From Ignavibacteria bacterium (GTDB lineage Bacteria > Bacteroidota > Ignavibacteria > Ignavibacteriales > SURF-24), in assembly GCA_025612375.1 (NCBI GenBank), contig JAAXKN010000006.1, positions 124,001-188,000 on the forward strand: a stretch of DNA of 64,000 bases. The letters run 5' to 3'. Numbering within the stretch: the stretch's first letter is position 1; every line of letters starts with the position of its first letter. This document shows, one piece after another, positions 26,953 through 36,386 of the stretch. The notes under the pieces were generated by a model. It ran no database searches, was not told where the DNA came from, and was given only the letters and a program-made list of their open reading frames with translations. Both the position numbers and the translations under genes were made by a program.

Positions 26953-27231
26953 TCAATGCTGATAGTAGGACAGATGTACAAGATACTTCCCTTCCTTACC
27001 TGGTATCACAAGTACAGCAGCAAGGCCGGGCTGGAGAAGGTCCCAATGCTAAAGGAGATGTATAATGAAAGCCTCGCACGGGCAGAGTATTACATGATGA
27101 TTGCCAGCCTTGCAGGAGCCGTAGTTTCACTCATACTGGACTCAGCCCTGATGGTAGAGATATTCTTTATACTGATGCTTTTGAGCGTTTTAATTTTTGT
27201 TTTTAATATGATAAAAATAATGGTGAAGTAA
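26917..27231 (+). pseudogene. C-terminal fragment of a heme-copper-oxidase-like membrane protein
   Basis: The plus-strand frame reads LAYGYLVFFGFISMLIVGQM then KILPFLTWYHKYSS and ends with two hydrophobic helices (about 90-105 residues in all). The first part resembles the last third of the cytochrome oxidase subunit I-like proteins found in Bacteroidota nitric-oxide/oxidase loci; I assign this from motif memory, with moderate certainty. There is no full-length N-terminus: the frame runs into the truncated crp/fnr gene. An ATG at 26956 could yield a 91-residue remnant. Confidence 0.55.
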
Positions 27232-27233
27232 GA

Positions 27234-27533
27234 ATGGTTTTAAGTGAAAGTGAAGTAATGCAGGCTCTTAAGTCTGTTATAGATCCTGAGATTGGAATTA
27301 ATATTGTTGACCTGGGGCTCGTCTACGGCCTTGAGATAAAAGAGCATTTTGTAAAAGTAACAATGACTCTTACAACTCCCTGATGCCCGATGCATGACAG
27401 CATGACAAAGTGGGCCGGGAAAAGCTTGCGGGCGCTGGACCCCGGAATGGAAGTAGCAATTAACCTTGTATGGAGCCCCCGCTGGTCGCCCGAGAAGATG
27501 AGCGACCAGGCAAAAAGCGAACTGGGATATTAG
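27234..27533 (+). pseudogene. MIP18/DUF59 iron-sulfur assembly factor with an in-frame TGA
   Basis: A 99-codon frame with the complete MIP18 (PaaD/SufT-like) domain: SVIDPEIGINIVDLGLVYGL, VTMTLTTP, then CPMHDSM and a C-terminus through WSPRWSPEKMSDQAK. One TGA at 27381-27383 takes the place where relatives commonly have Gly just before the conserved Cys (TTPGCP-type motif). All else is open to the TAG at 27531. GGA to TGA is a single base change. A recent nonsense mutation or read error is the simplest reading; selenocysteine is possible but poorly supported. It starts 2 bases after the preceding fragment's stop. Confidence 0.7.
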
Positions 27534-27551
27534 ACACAGTGTATTCTTAAG

Positions 27552-28739
27552 CTACTTCCTTTCCTTAAGAAGTATGTAAAGAATAAGTAAGCTGAATATT
27601 AGCATTTGTACTGTTACACCCGTCCAGCCGCCGTGGCGCCAGCTGAGGACACCGGCTAAAGTCCCCACGGATCCCCCCAGAAAAACCGAGGTCATAAAAA
27701 CCGTATTTATTCTGCTGTGCGACTTTTCATCCAGCGTATAGATCAGCGCCACATTTGTCACCTGCATTGCCTGCACGCCTACGTCCAGGAGCAGGACCCC
27801 CGTAACTAGTGCAATTACAGAAGTCTGGACAACCATCATAAGAACAATGCTGAAAATTATGAGTGCAATTGCCACAAAGCGGACCCTGCGGCTTCCTCCC
27901 CTGTCGGCATGCCTGCCAAGAACGGGGGCCATCAGGGCTCCTGCAATTGCAACGAGGCCGAAAAGTCCTATCGTGTCGCTGTGGTAATAAAACGGCTTTC
28001 CGCTCAGGTGGAATGTAAGCGTTGTCCAGAATGAGCTGAATACTCCGAACTGAAGCGCCCCTATTGCACTGACGGAGCGTAGAAGAGGAAACCGTTTGAC
28101 CTGTTCCAGTGCAGAGGCGAGCAGTTTCGGATAACTCCCTTTGAAGTAATTCTTAACCTCAGGCAGGGATATCTGCAGAAGGACTATCATTAAAAGGATG
28201 GCAAAAGCCGATATGCCGTAAACGTAGCGCCAGCCGAACCACTCTGCAATTGAGCCACTGAAGACCCTGGCAGCAAGTATGCCTATCAGTACGCCTGTAA
28301 ATATTGTACCTACCGTCTGCCCCCGGTTCTCAGGATCTAACCCCGCAGCCATCGGCATTATTACCTGCACGGAAACGGAGAATATGGCAATGAGAAGGCT
28401 TAGGGCCCAGACCTGAAAAATATTGCCCGCAACTGTTATTAAAAGCAGTGCCAGGAATAGAAATGCCTGCAGGACAACGATCAGTTTCTTTTTATTTATC
28501 TTGTCGCCAAGCGGCGTTATAAAGAAAAGTCCAAGCCCGTAACCCACCTGTGACAGTATGGAAATGAAGCCTGCGCTTGTTTCATTGATATTAAGCGAGG
28601 CGCTGATCTCAGTTAAGATCGGCTGGTTATAATATATATTGGCAACTGCCACGCCCGCGGCAACTGACATCAGTATTACCTGGAAGCGTGAAAGCGATTT
28701 TTTTGGTTCTTCTTCTGTTTTTTCCTTGTACACACCCAC
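27552..28739 (-). CDS. MFS transporter (drug/sugar efflux type)
   Basis: Inner-membrane major-facilitator protein with about 12 helices, 395 residues. The loop 2-3 motif is GYGLGLFFITPLGDKINKKK and the equivalent in the second half is APVLGRHADRGGSRRVR. The best-fitting relatives in memory are YnfM/arabinose-efflux-type permeases; the substrate is unknown. The GTG at 28739 is the first possible start; no better ATG stands near it. Confidence 0.85.
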   Translation of the reverse strand: MGVYKEKTEEEPKKSLSRFQVILMSVAAGVAVANIYYNQPILTEISASLNINETSAGFISILSQVGYGLGLFFITPLGDKINKKKLIVVLQAFLFLALLLITVAGNIFQVWALSLLIAIFSVSVQVIMPMAAGLDPENRGQTVGTIFTGVLIGILAARVFSGSIAEWFGWRYVYGISAFAILLMIVLLQISLPEVKNYFKGSYPKLLASALEQVKRFPLLRSVSAIGALQFGVFSSFWTTLTFHLSGKPFYYHSDTIGLFGLVAIAGALMAPVLGRHADRGGSRRVRFVAIALIIFSIVLMMVVQTSVIALVTGVLLLDVGVQAMQVTNVALIYTLDEKSHSRINTVFMTSVFLGGSVGTLAGVLSWRHGGWTGVTVQMLIFSLLILYILLKERK

Positions 28740-28857
28740 CCGTATTTAGTTAACCTTTAATTTATTAGTTTAAGAATTTTTAATTTCACATTTGATGCAT
28801 ATTTACGTGCACGCTGATGAGGATTGCAAATGTAAGAAGAATTAAAGAATTGATAAA

Positions 28858-28901
28858 ATAAAAAAGCCCGGAGACTGCTTCAAAAAGCTTTCTTCGGGCT
28901 T
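28858..28901 (-). terminator. Terminator of the first PorV-like gene
   Basis: On the minus strand AAGCCCG (28895-28901) pairs with CGGGCTT (28864-28870) and is followed by a T-run. It ends the operon whose last gene stops at 28924. Confidence 0.82.
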
Positions 28902-28923
28902 CATCTTTTTCGGAGTATTATTC

Positions 28924-30624
28924 TCAGAACCTGTAGCCGGCTTTTACGGCAAGGGCTATCTGGTTTTCACCGCCAAGCCTGGGTGCTTTTGATGCATTGA
29001 GCGGGACAAACATCAGCTGATAATTAAGTTCCGGGGTTATGAGTACGTTGTTGTTAAACAAATCCAGATTGGCACCTGCGGCCATATTTAGTGATGCCTG
29101 ATACTGGTATCTTGGAGAGTAATTTACTACAGGATTTAATCTTACAATACCCGGGCCGCCCTGGACGTACAGTGCCTGAAAGGCATCAAGCGGATGATAC
29201 CTGTAAGCAGAGTAAATGCCAAATGTTTCCAGATTATCCTTATTTATAACTCTCCCCCAAAATCTCTCATATTCAAATTCAAAAGGTATATTAGTGTAAT
29301 ATAATGCTGAAATTAGGGCGTTGCTGCTGTTCATGTAAAAGGCAGCTTCCAATAAATATGAAATGCCGTTTCTGGATTTAACGGACATATCATAGTGAGG
29401 CGGAATCAAATGCCCTGTTCTGAAATTGTATCCGCTGCCAAGTGAGACTATTATATTCTTCAGGGCCGAGGGAGCTCTGCTGCCGGATTCCTTATGGACA
29501 TATTTATTCATGTCCCACTCCAGGCTGAACTGGAAAGATTCCCAGGGGAATGCCATGATTCTGTTGTAGGCAAGGTCTACGTCATGCCACCTTCCGGAAT
29601 ATCCCATCAAAAATGTAAATTCCTTATACCCTATTCCTATTTCAGCCCCATGTGTATAAAAATTGTTAAAAGACCGTATCTTCTGGCCAGGAGAAATTGC
29701 TCCCAGAAAAAAGTTCTGATAGAACGATAAACCATGTCCCAAATCAAGGGGCTTCCATTCGAATGCCACGCCTGTAGAGAGGCTTGCATCACTGGGGAAA
29801 TCCTTCCAGTCATTGAAGAGTGCATTAAAGGATGACTTTGCCTCTTTTCCTTCTATTTTACTTACAAGATACTTTGACAGGCCAAGCTGAATTTCAGCCG
29901 ATACGTAATCAGTCTCAAGTGGTGCTGCACTCAGGCCCAAATGCATCATAGATGGAACAGGCCAGCTATATTCCAGATAAAAAGGATAATTCTCTTCATA
30001 CCTGTAACTTTTTACCGATTCATCCACCTTAAATTTAACCGGATTTCCCATGTTCATGAGTGAAAAGCCCAGGTCAACTCTTTTGTTAAATACGGCGGGT
30101 TCATAATTCAATCCCATGCTGAGAAGCAGGGCATCCATGAACAAGTTTGCCTGAACCTGCTTTCCATATTTAAGCGAAAGGCCCAGTGAGAGTCCGTCTG
30201 CAACTTCTGCGGCATAGCCAAGCGACAGAGCATAACCGTAGGAAGGAGCATTTACAAAACGTAGCGGATTATCAGAAGTCCTGACAGCAACGTCCATAAA
30301 ATCTTCTCTTATGAACTGCAGCCCGAATGAGCCAATCCCTTTGAGTTTGAAAGCGGCAGTCAGATTATTCATAGGCAGACTCTCTATGACCTGCCACGGG
30401 TTGTGGAAAAAAGAAAGTCTGATGGTCTTCGAAAATGTCAGGTTGGCAGGGTTATAGGTAAATGCATCCTGCCCGTTTCTTAATGCAACCCCCTCTTCTC
30501 CCATTCCATAAGTCGAAGTGCTGCCGGCATCATTTGCAAAACCCAAAATTCCCTGGGCCGGAAGTTCTGAGGCAAATATCAGAATTAAGAAAAAAGAAAA
30601 GTAAAAGAACCTTTTGAAATGCAT
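28924..30624 (-). CDS. PorV/FadL-superfamily outer-membrane barrel protein, copy A
   Basis: Outer-membrane protein of 566 residues with a signal peptide (about 1-23). The mature start holds the PorV/UPF0164-type motif YGMGEEGVALRNGQDAFTYN followed by PANL, then many alternating strands, ending in Tyr-Arg-Phe. Copy B at 33340-35040 has the same length and near-identical segments (FNDWKDFPxDASLSTG, LETFGIYSAYRYHPLDAF, PRLGGENQIALAVK). It follows a BNR-repeat protein and a lipoprotein in one unit. PorV proteins act in type IX secretion, but a role in transport or as a general porin is equally open. Confidence 0.8.
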   Translation of the reverse strand: MHFKRFFYFSFFLILIFASELPAQGILGFANDAGSTSTYGMGEEGVALRNGQDAFTYNPANLTFSKTIRLSFFHNPWQVIESLPMNNLTAAFKLKGIGSFGLQFIREDFMDVAVRTSDNPLRFVNAPSYGYALSLGYAAEVADGLSLGLSLKYGKQVQANLFMDALLLSMGLNYEPAVFNKRVDLGFSLMNMGNPVKFKVDESVKSYRYEENYPFYLEYSWPVPSMMHLGLSAAPLETDYVSAEIQLGLSKYLVSKIEGKEAKSSFNALFNDWKDFPSDASLSTGVAFEWKPLDLGHGLSFYQNFFLGAISPGQKIRSFNNFYTHGAEIGIGYKEFTFLMGYSGRWHDVDLAYNRIMAFPWESFQFSLEWDMNKYVHKESGSRAPSALKNIIVSLGSGYNFRTGHLIPPHYDMSVKSRNGISYLLEAAFYMNSSNALISALYYTNIPFEFEYERFWGRVINKDNLETFGIYSAYRYHPLDAFQALYVQGGPGIVRLNPVVNYSPRYQYQASLNMAAGANLDLFNNNVLITPELNYQLMFVPLNASKAPRLGGENQIALAVKAGYRF

Positions 30625-30735
30625 TTAATCTCCGTAATATGTGAACTATGCAGCAATGTATTTTTCTTTGGCTAAACTAATAAAACTTTTATCAAAAACG
30701 GAAGCATTTATGAAGAATTTCCCTCAATTCCCGAA

Positions 30736-32256
30736 TTACAAAACTACCATAATCTTTCCAAATAACGGCTGGCCGCCATCAATATCGATTCTGTAGAAGT
30801 AGACTCCGTTTGGAACAATACTTCCCCTTTCGTCTTTTCCATCCCAGAAGTCAATAGCAGTGCCCTCATGCGTACTGCCCCTTTCGGCATTCTGAATTAC
30901 CGTTCTTACAAGATTCATCCCGAAATCGAATATTCTGATTGTAACACCTGATGCCTTGGCTCCCGTGGAATACTTTATTCCTACAGTTTCAACGTCGGGA
31001 GAAAAGGGATTCGGGAAAGCATAAGTCTCAGACTCAGTCCTCAGAGCCTGACTTGCCAGATATATCCTCCAGTCCCCGCTCCACATTGAACCGTTTTCTT
31101 TCAGTCTTACCAGGCCGGAACCGGTACCGAGCCATATGTCATTACCCTCGGAAGCTGCCGAATAAAACACGTTTGTTTTAAGTGAAAGCTTTGACCGGCT
31201 GTCGGTAATCCTGCCTGGAAGTATCCACGTTTTTCCCATATTGCCGGATCTGTAGGCTCCGTTTTCGGTTGCGGCAATAACGTCTTCACCCATAAACCCG
31301 ATTGCAAGAACCTTTTCTCCATCAAGAGCAGTTGTCCATGATTCACCGCCATCGGATGTAAAACTCAGGGCATAAAATTCACTGCTGCCTTCGGCCCTCC
31401 AGCTGGCTGCATATAGCGTTTTTGTGAGCTGGTTATAATTAAGGGATGTGACCCAGTTGCCGCTTATCGGTTTTGTCTGGTTAATATGGTTGAATTTCCG
31501 CCAGCTAAGACCACCATCAGTGGTCTTATTTATGCCGCCTGCTGAGCCCGCATATAATGTAAGGCTGTCAACTGCGGCAATTGAAAAAACCAACTCATTC
31601 AGGTCCTGCGACTTAACCGTAAAATTCAAGGTATCTTCCGGTGAAATCCTATCCAGACTGTCTGTAGGCAGTACAACCCTCTGCCAGGTTTTACCCATAT
31701 CGCTGCTCTTCCTCAGGCCCCCGGCCCAGGAAGCAATCCAGACAGTATTATCAGTAACTTCAATGTCATAGGAAATATTATTTACTTTTGTGTGAATCGG
31801 CACTATTTTGAGTATGTTTTTCCCATAATTGATCAGAGTGTCAGTTTTACTGTCAACAGGCTGGGGAATTGAAGTCCAGCTCGCGCCTCTGTCGGTTGAG
31901 TACATGAGGCCCGCTCCCGCAGGCTGCATTTCTCCCAGCTGCTCCACTTCAGTCTGGAAAGCCGCCCAAATTACTCCATTATGATATGCCAGTGCCGAAA
32001 TTGCCCTGTTGTCCGATGGGCTCAGGTTTAAGAAGTTTGTCCACGATTCACCTCTGTCGCTGCTGCGGCTTACACCTGCACCTGTTGAAATGACGACTGT
32101 ATCGCCAAGGGCAATAATGTCCCCGATATCGTTTCCCGCAGGAGAATCTGCAGACTCTTCATCTGTGCCGTTTAGCATGAATCTCTTTGGCAGTGACTGA
32201 GCAAGCAGGCTCTGTGAGATAAAAAACAAGAGTACAATAAATTTAGCTGTCTTCAT
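30736..32256 (-). CDS. Secreted BNR/WD-like repeat protein with type IX-style C-terminal domain
   Basis: Exported protein of 506 residues with a signal peptide (about 1-19). It has repeated sialidase-like Asp-box units (SSDRGESWTNF, STDRGASWTSI, SSDMGKTWQRV, TTDGGLSWRKF, TSDGGESWTTAL, GNMGKTWIL), consistent with a beta-propeller. The last ~90 residues (FPNPFSPDVETVGIKYS ... WDGKDERGSIVPNGVYFYRI) resemble FlgD-like/type IX sorting domains, implying delivery across the outer membrane. It overlaps the lipoprotein stop by 4 bases and precedes the barrel gene. Ligand unknown. Confidence 0.83.
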   Translation of the reverse strand: MKTAKFIVLLFFISQSLLAQSLPKRFMLNGTDEESADSPAGNDIGDIIALGDTVVISTGAGVSRSSDRGESWTNFLNLSPSDNRAISALAYHNGVIWAAFQTEVEQLGEMQPAGAGLMYSTDRGASWTSIPQPVDSKTDTLINYGKNILKIVPIHTKVNNISYDIEVTDNTVWIASWAGGLRKSSDMGKTWQRVVLPTDSLDRISPEDTLNFTVKSQDLNELVFSIAAVDSLTLYAGSAGGINKTTDGGLSWRKFNHINQTKPISGNWVTSLNYNQLTKTLYAASWRAEGSSEFYALSFTSDGGESWTTALDGEKVLAIGFMGEDVIAATENGAYRSGNMGKTWILPGRITDSRSKLSLKTNVFYSAASEGNDIWLGTGSGLVRLKENGSMWSGDWRIYLASQALRTESETYAFPNPFSPDVETVGIKYSTGAKASGVTIRIFDFGMNLVRTVIQNAERGSTHEGTAIDFWDGKDERGSIVPNGVYFYRIDIDGGQPLFGKIMVVL

Positions 32257-33032
32257 TTTATGTATATGTTGTGAGTAATAGTATTGCTCAAGGAATCGTT
32301 ATAGCTTACAGCCTGGAATATGAATTTTCTTGACTGGCCCTTTGCTGCCTCGCTGAAATAATTCTTAAATGAATAGATGCCGTCACCTGAAGCCTCATCG
32401 CCAAAGGTTTCAGCATTGCCATCGTCATGCATATCAAATAGATCCGAGGTAGTCCCATCCTGTCTTACGAACCTGAAGAACACTCTTTTTATATCTGCCG
32501 GCCCGGCGGCACTGAAGGCCTTTACGCTGAATACAAATACCTCTCCGGTACTGACGGTGTCAGGCATCTGAAGATTGAAAATGACCGGGGCGCTGTTCAG
32601 CTTCCCGTTGATAAAGTTAAATGTATGAACTCCGGCAGGAAATATTTCCCCGTCCGCATTCACGAAATAATTTACACGGTAGAGGCCGCTGAGGTTTTTG
32701 TCTGAAAGAAACACCCTGGCTGAGAATAAGTTGTCACCCTTTTGCAAGTCGCCATTTTGAAGATTTCCATCGTCAAGAAGGCTGATGTGATTAAAAACAA
32801 CTGACGCTCCGGAGTATGAAATATCCATCCAGATGTCTTTAAGGCACGAAGGATTTTCAATCCTTAAGGAAGTGGTAAATGAAGAATCGTTATAATAATT
32901 GACATCTGCCGGAGCTTCAATTTCTGTGATGTGAAAGCTTTCATCTGTTTTATCTACAACTCCGGTCGGGATCTTTTCACACCCTGCCAGAATAATGACA
33001 GAGATAAGAATAAAAAGTAATGTCCGCTGCAT
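32253..33032 (-). CDS. Lipoprotein with Ig/CARDB-like domains
   Basis: Predicted lipoprotein of 259 residues. The signal MQRTLLFILISVIILAGC ends at the lipobox Cys, which supports the ATG at 33032 (AGGA upstream) over the first in-frame start at 33068. Two beta-sandwich-like segments follow (ITEIEAPADVNYYNDSSFTT; MPDTVSTGEVFVFSVKAFS), each of ~100 residues, similar to domains that place a choice-of-anchor or CARDB fold at the surface. It is the first gene of the lipoprotein-BNR-barrel unit. Confidence 0.8.
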   Translation of the reverse strand: MQRTLLFILISVIILAGCEKIPTGVVDKTDESFHITEIEAPADVNYYNDSSFTTSLRIENPSCLKDIWMDISYSGASVVFNHISLLDDGNLQNGDLQKGDNLFSARVFLSDKNLSGLYRVNYFVNADGEIFPAGVHTFNFINGKLNSAPVIFNLQMPDTVSTGEVFVFSVKAFSAAGPADIKRVFFRFVRQDGTTSDLFDMHDDGNAETFGDEASGDGIYSFKNYFSEAAKGQSRKFIFQAVSYNDSLSNTITHNIYIK

Positions 33033-33075
33033 TGGTCCGTCCTGTTTGTTTTTTGATTTATATTCCAATTCTTAA

Positions 33076-33101
33076 CGCAATACCGCCGCAGCGGCATTGC
33101 G
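33076..33101. repeat. Stem-loop in the lipoprotein leader
   Basis: An 11-base arm (33076-33086) pairs with 33091-33101 with a single wobble-type mismatch and a CGCA loop. It lies about 45 bases upstream of the start used for the lipoprotein, inside the likely untranslated leader. Confidence 0.5.
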
Positions 33102-33339
33102 CAAAAAAGCGTTCAGAAATTAAAATCAATCAGCGGACAGGAAACGCAAAGCGAGACACAGGCAGACAGGCTGCTATTGGCTGAACAGGTCATTATTACT
33201 CCATTTATGTAGTATCAAAATAGAGTATAAATTTTCGATAGGACTCCGCTTTAATAAATTTTTATAAGAAGGTACAGGCAATTTAATAACTTAAATATAA
33301 AAATCCAATGCCCCGGGATTTTTCAATATTTTATTTAAA

Positions 33340-35040
33340 CTAAAACCTGTAGCCTATTTTTACAGCAAGGGCTATCTGGTTTTCACCGCCAAGCCTTGGG
33401 GCTGTTGACGTATTGATAGGGACAAACATCAGCTGGTAGTTAAGCTCAGGACTTATAATAATGTTATTGCTGAAGAAATCCAGATTGGCTCCTGTAACCA
33501 TATTTAAAGAAGCCTGATACTGGTAATTCGGAATGCTTGGTCCTACTGGATTTATTCTTACTATACCCGGTCCTCCCTGAATGTACAGTGTCGGAAATGC
33601 ATCAAGAGGATGATACCTGTAAGCAGAATAAATGCCAAATGTTTCTAAATCATTCTTGCTCGTATATTTCCAATATTCTAACTGGTATTCTACCACGACG
33701 GGTATTTGAGTATAATATAATGCCGCAACTAGTGCATTATTCTTGTCCAAATAAAATGCGGACTCAATTGAATATGCAATGCCGTTTCTGGATTTGCAAA
33801 ACTGCTCAAGCTCGCTTGGAACCAGATGCCCCGTTCTGAAATTATACCCGCTGCCAAATGAAACCAATATATTCTTCAGGGCTACAGGAGCTTTACTTTG
33901 AGATTCCCGGTTAAAATGCTTGTTTATATCCCATTCAAGGCTGAACTGGAAAGTTTCCCATGGGAATTCCGGGGGGAAATACATATTAAATCCCTGTGCG
34001 TTATGCCATCTTCCGGAATAGCCTGCTGAGAATGAAAATTCCTTATACCCGATTCCCATTTCAGCGCCATGGGTAAAACTATTATACATGGACAGCTCGG
34101 GACCCGGAGAAGTTGTTCCCAGGTAAAAGTTCTGATAAAACGAGAAGCCGTTACCCAAATCCAGAGGCTTCCACTCAAAAGCCAGGCCTGTACTAAGGCT
34201 TGCATCGCGCGGGAAATCTTTCCAGTCGTTAAAGAGTGCTGAGAAGGATGATTTGGAATCATCACTGCCGTTATTTATAAGATACTTCCCAAAGCCTATC
34301 TGCATTGAAGTTGACAGATAATCGGTTTCAAGAGGTACTGCACTTACTGCAAAATGAATCGTTGATGAGACCGGATAATCCTTGTCTATCCAGATAGTTT
34401 CATTCCTGTTTGCCGGGTTAAGATAAGGGGATCTGATTTTAACAGGAGCCCCCATATTCATAAGTGAAAACCCCAGATTGATTCTATTATTAAATATTTC
34501 AGGCTGATAGTTAATTCCGCCGCTATAAAGCAGTGATTTTTGGGATGGTGTTCCCATATGCATATAAGCATATTTAACTGCCAGGCCTACAGATAATCCT
34601 TCAGAAACTTTCATGGCATAAGCAAGCGCCAGAGCATAATTATAATAATGTTCGGTGTGTCCCTTCGTGCCGTCAGGGTCGTCCATCGAGGTGACAGGAA
34701 TATTTCCGAAATCCTGGTTCAGATACTGCACCCCTAATGTGCTGATTCCATTAAGTTTAACGGCGGCAGTGAAATTGTTTATCGGATAGCCGTAACCCGT
34801 ATACTGGAACTGGTTGTGATACAGTGAAAACCTGACCTTATCGGAATAGGTCAGATTTGCAGGGTTAAATGTGAATGCATCCTGACCGTTCCTTAAGGCT
34901 ACTCCCTCTTCACCCAGGCCGTAAGAGGAGGTGCTGCCCGAATAATTTGTAAAATCAAAAAATCCCCTCTGGGCAGAAAGCCTTGAAGCGGTAATGAAAA
35001 GAAACAATATTGAAAAAGTAATAAAACTTTTGAAACGCAT
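33340..35040 (-). CDS. PorV/FadL-superfamily outer-membrane barrel protein, copy B
   Basis: Outer-membrane barrel of 566 residues, exactly the length of copy A at 28924-30624 and clearly paralogous. It has a signal peptide (to about residue 23), the YGLGEEGVALRNGQDAFTFN-PANL motif at the mature start, long runs shared with copy A in the C-terminal third, and a final Tyr-Arg-Phe. It lies downstream of a different lipoprotein (35104-36330), 63 bases away. The pair arose by duplication and divergence; their cargo or partner is unknown. Confidence 0.8.
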   Translation of the reverse strand: MRFKSFITFSILFLFITASRLSAQRGFFDFTNYSGSTSSYGLGEEGVALRNGQDAFTFNPANLTYSDKVRFSLYHNQFQYTGYGYPINNFTAAVKLNGISTLGVQYLNQDFGNIPVTSMDDPDGTKGHTEHYYNYALALAYAMKVSEGLSVGLAVKYAYMHMGTPSQKSLLYSGGINYQPEIFNNRINLGFSLMNMGAPVKIRSPYLNPANRNETIWIDKDYPVSSTIHFAVSAVPLETDYLSTSMQIGFGKYLINNGSDDSKSSFSALFNDWKDFPRDASLSTGLAFEWKPLDLGNGFSFYQNFYLGTTSPGPELSMYNSFTHGAEMGIGYKEFSFSAGYSGRWHNAQGFNMYFPPEFPWETFQFSLEWDINKHFNRESQSKAPVALKNILVSFGSGYNFRTGHLVPSELEQFCKSRNGIAYSIESAFYLDKNNALVAALYYTQIPVVVEYQLEYWKYTSKNDLETFGIYSAYRYHPLDAFPTLYIQGGPGIVRINPVGPSIPNYQYQASLNMVTGANLDFFSNNIIISPELNYQLMFVPINTSTAPRLGGENQIALAVKIGYRF

Positions 35041-35103
35041 TTGAACTCCGTAATATGTGAAAATGCAGCAGTTTGTTTTCTCTTATAAAATTTTATGACA
35101 CGG

Positions 35104-36330
35104 CTATTCAACTATCAGAAGTCTGTTTATTGTCCTTAATACACCGGATATGTCGCTGTTGGACGACATCCCGATTTTCCATTCAGAGGGGCCTGAATTG
35201 CGCACGAGTGTTATCTCGTGGCTTGTATAGTTAAAGGCGTTTATCTTTACTGAACCGGGTACATTATCATTGTAAAATCTTTTAATTCTAACCTCACCTA
35301 AAGCGGTAAGCTGTGAGTTTATGGTCAGACGGTGATAAGCGTCTTCAGTGATGTTAAAGTATGCCGTATCGGGTCCGACAGATACACTATCCCCGGATGA
35401 TTGAATTTTATATCCTTCAAATATCTCACGCACGCCGTAGCGGGCAATCTTATTTTCATCCGGCCCGGATGCAGAGACTATTTCCCAGCTCAGATTTCCG
35501 GAGGTGTAGGCCGTTCCATAACTTCTCTCAGGGGCGAAGTAATAATAAAAATCCCAGCGGTTGCCTTTTAATAAAGGGAAGAAGTCTTTTGTCCCCCCTG
35601 TGGAAGGCGACTTATAGAGTGTAAGCGTTCCCAGATTTTCATATTCAAATTCGCTTTTTCCTTCTCCCTGCCTGTCATAGAAATAGAATTTATTATCCTT
35701 TATTTCATATGTCCCCTTAAATGAAACTTTTCTTCCGTGGAAACTGTATTCGTGCGAAATTGTGTTCCCCTCAGTGCTGTATGTAAATCTGATGGTATCC
35801 AGCGTACCGATAATATATAATCCCGTTTTATCATTGTTATATATGTATTTTACCGATTCGTCATAGATAGAGGGTGATATGTTAAATTCCCAGACTGTTC
35901 CGGTAAGGTTATTTGAACTGCCGGTATATATTCTTCCGGGAGAAAGCATAAGTTTACCGCCATCCAGCTTATAATGGAAATACATTGGTCCTGACTGCAG
36001 GTACTTGTTTACGTCGAGCGGATTTACTATAAGAAAAGAGTTGTCGGTTTTGAAGCTGTAGTTATATGATGACTGATAATCGAAAGCCAGTTGGCTTTCA
36101 GGGGTTTCCTTTTTATAATTTGACAGGTCCCAGGAGAGTTTATCACCTGAAAAATTCCACGCAACCTCTGTGTAGGGGCTGATCCATGAAACCAGGCCTT
36201 CTGACGAATAAATTCCATCTGGAGTGCCCTGGTCCCCGGGGCCAACGGGCATATTATTATCTTTCTTGCTGCATCCGTTCAGGCTCATGAAAAAAATAAC
36301 CGGAAATAAAAGAATAAGTATTTGCTTCAT
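35104..36330 (-). CDS. Lipoprotein of unknown function
   Basis: Predicted lipoprotein of 408 residues; the signal ends in FFMSLNGC with Cys20 as the lipidation site, followed by a flexible Gly/Pro/Asp stretch. The rest is rich in Tyr, Ser and beta-type segments (YSFKTDNSFLIVNPLDVNK; FNYTSHEITLVRNSGPSEWK), with no enzyme motif that I can see. It is translated ahead of barrel copy B and has a perfect TTG-N20-TATATTTG promoter at 36387-36417. Confidence 0.78.
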   Translation of the reverse strand: MKQILILLFPVIFFMSLNGCSKKDNNMPVGPGDQGTPDGIYSSEGLVSWISPYTEVAWNFSGDKLSWDLSNYKKETPESQLAFDYQSSYNYSFKTDNSFLIVNPLDVNKYLQSGPMYFHYKLDGGKLMLSPGRIYTGSSNNLTGTVWEFNISPSIYDESVKYIYNNDKTGLYIIGTLDTIRFTYSTEGNTISHEYSFHGRKVSFKGTYEIKDNKFYFYDRQGEGKSEFEYENLGTLTLYKSPSTGGTKDFFPLLKGNRWDFYYYFAPERSYGTAYTSGNLSWEIVSASGPDENKIARYGVREIFEGYKIQSSGDSVSVGPDTAYFNITEDAYHRLTINSQLTALGEVRIKRFYNDNVPGSVKINAFNYTSHEITLVRNSGPSEWKIGMSSNSDISGVLRTINRLLIVE

Positions 36331-36386
36331 TCTGGTTCCCTTATTGGTTCAGTTAGCATGCAAAAATGAACAAGTTTTTAGCTACA

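Noticed and set aside
27381-27406. Selenocysteine insertion (SECIS) after the TGA of the MIP18-family gene
   Set aside because: The only stem is ATGC/GCAT with a 6-base loop whose apex is about 10 bases from the TGA; bacterial SECIS loops lie further away on longer stems, and no sel gene is in the window.
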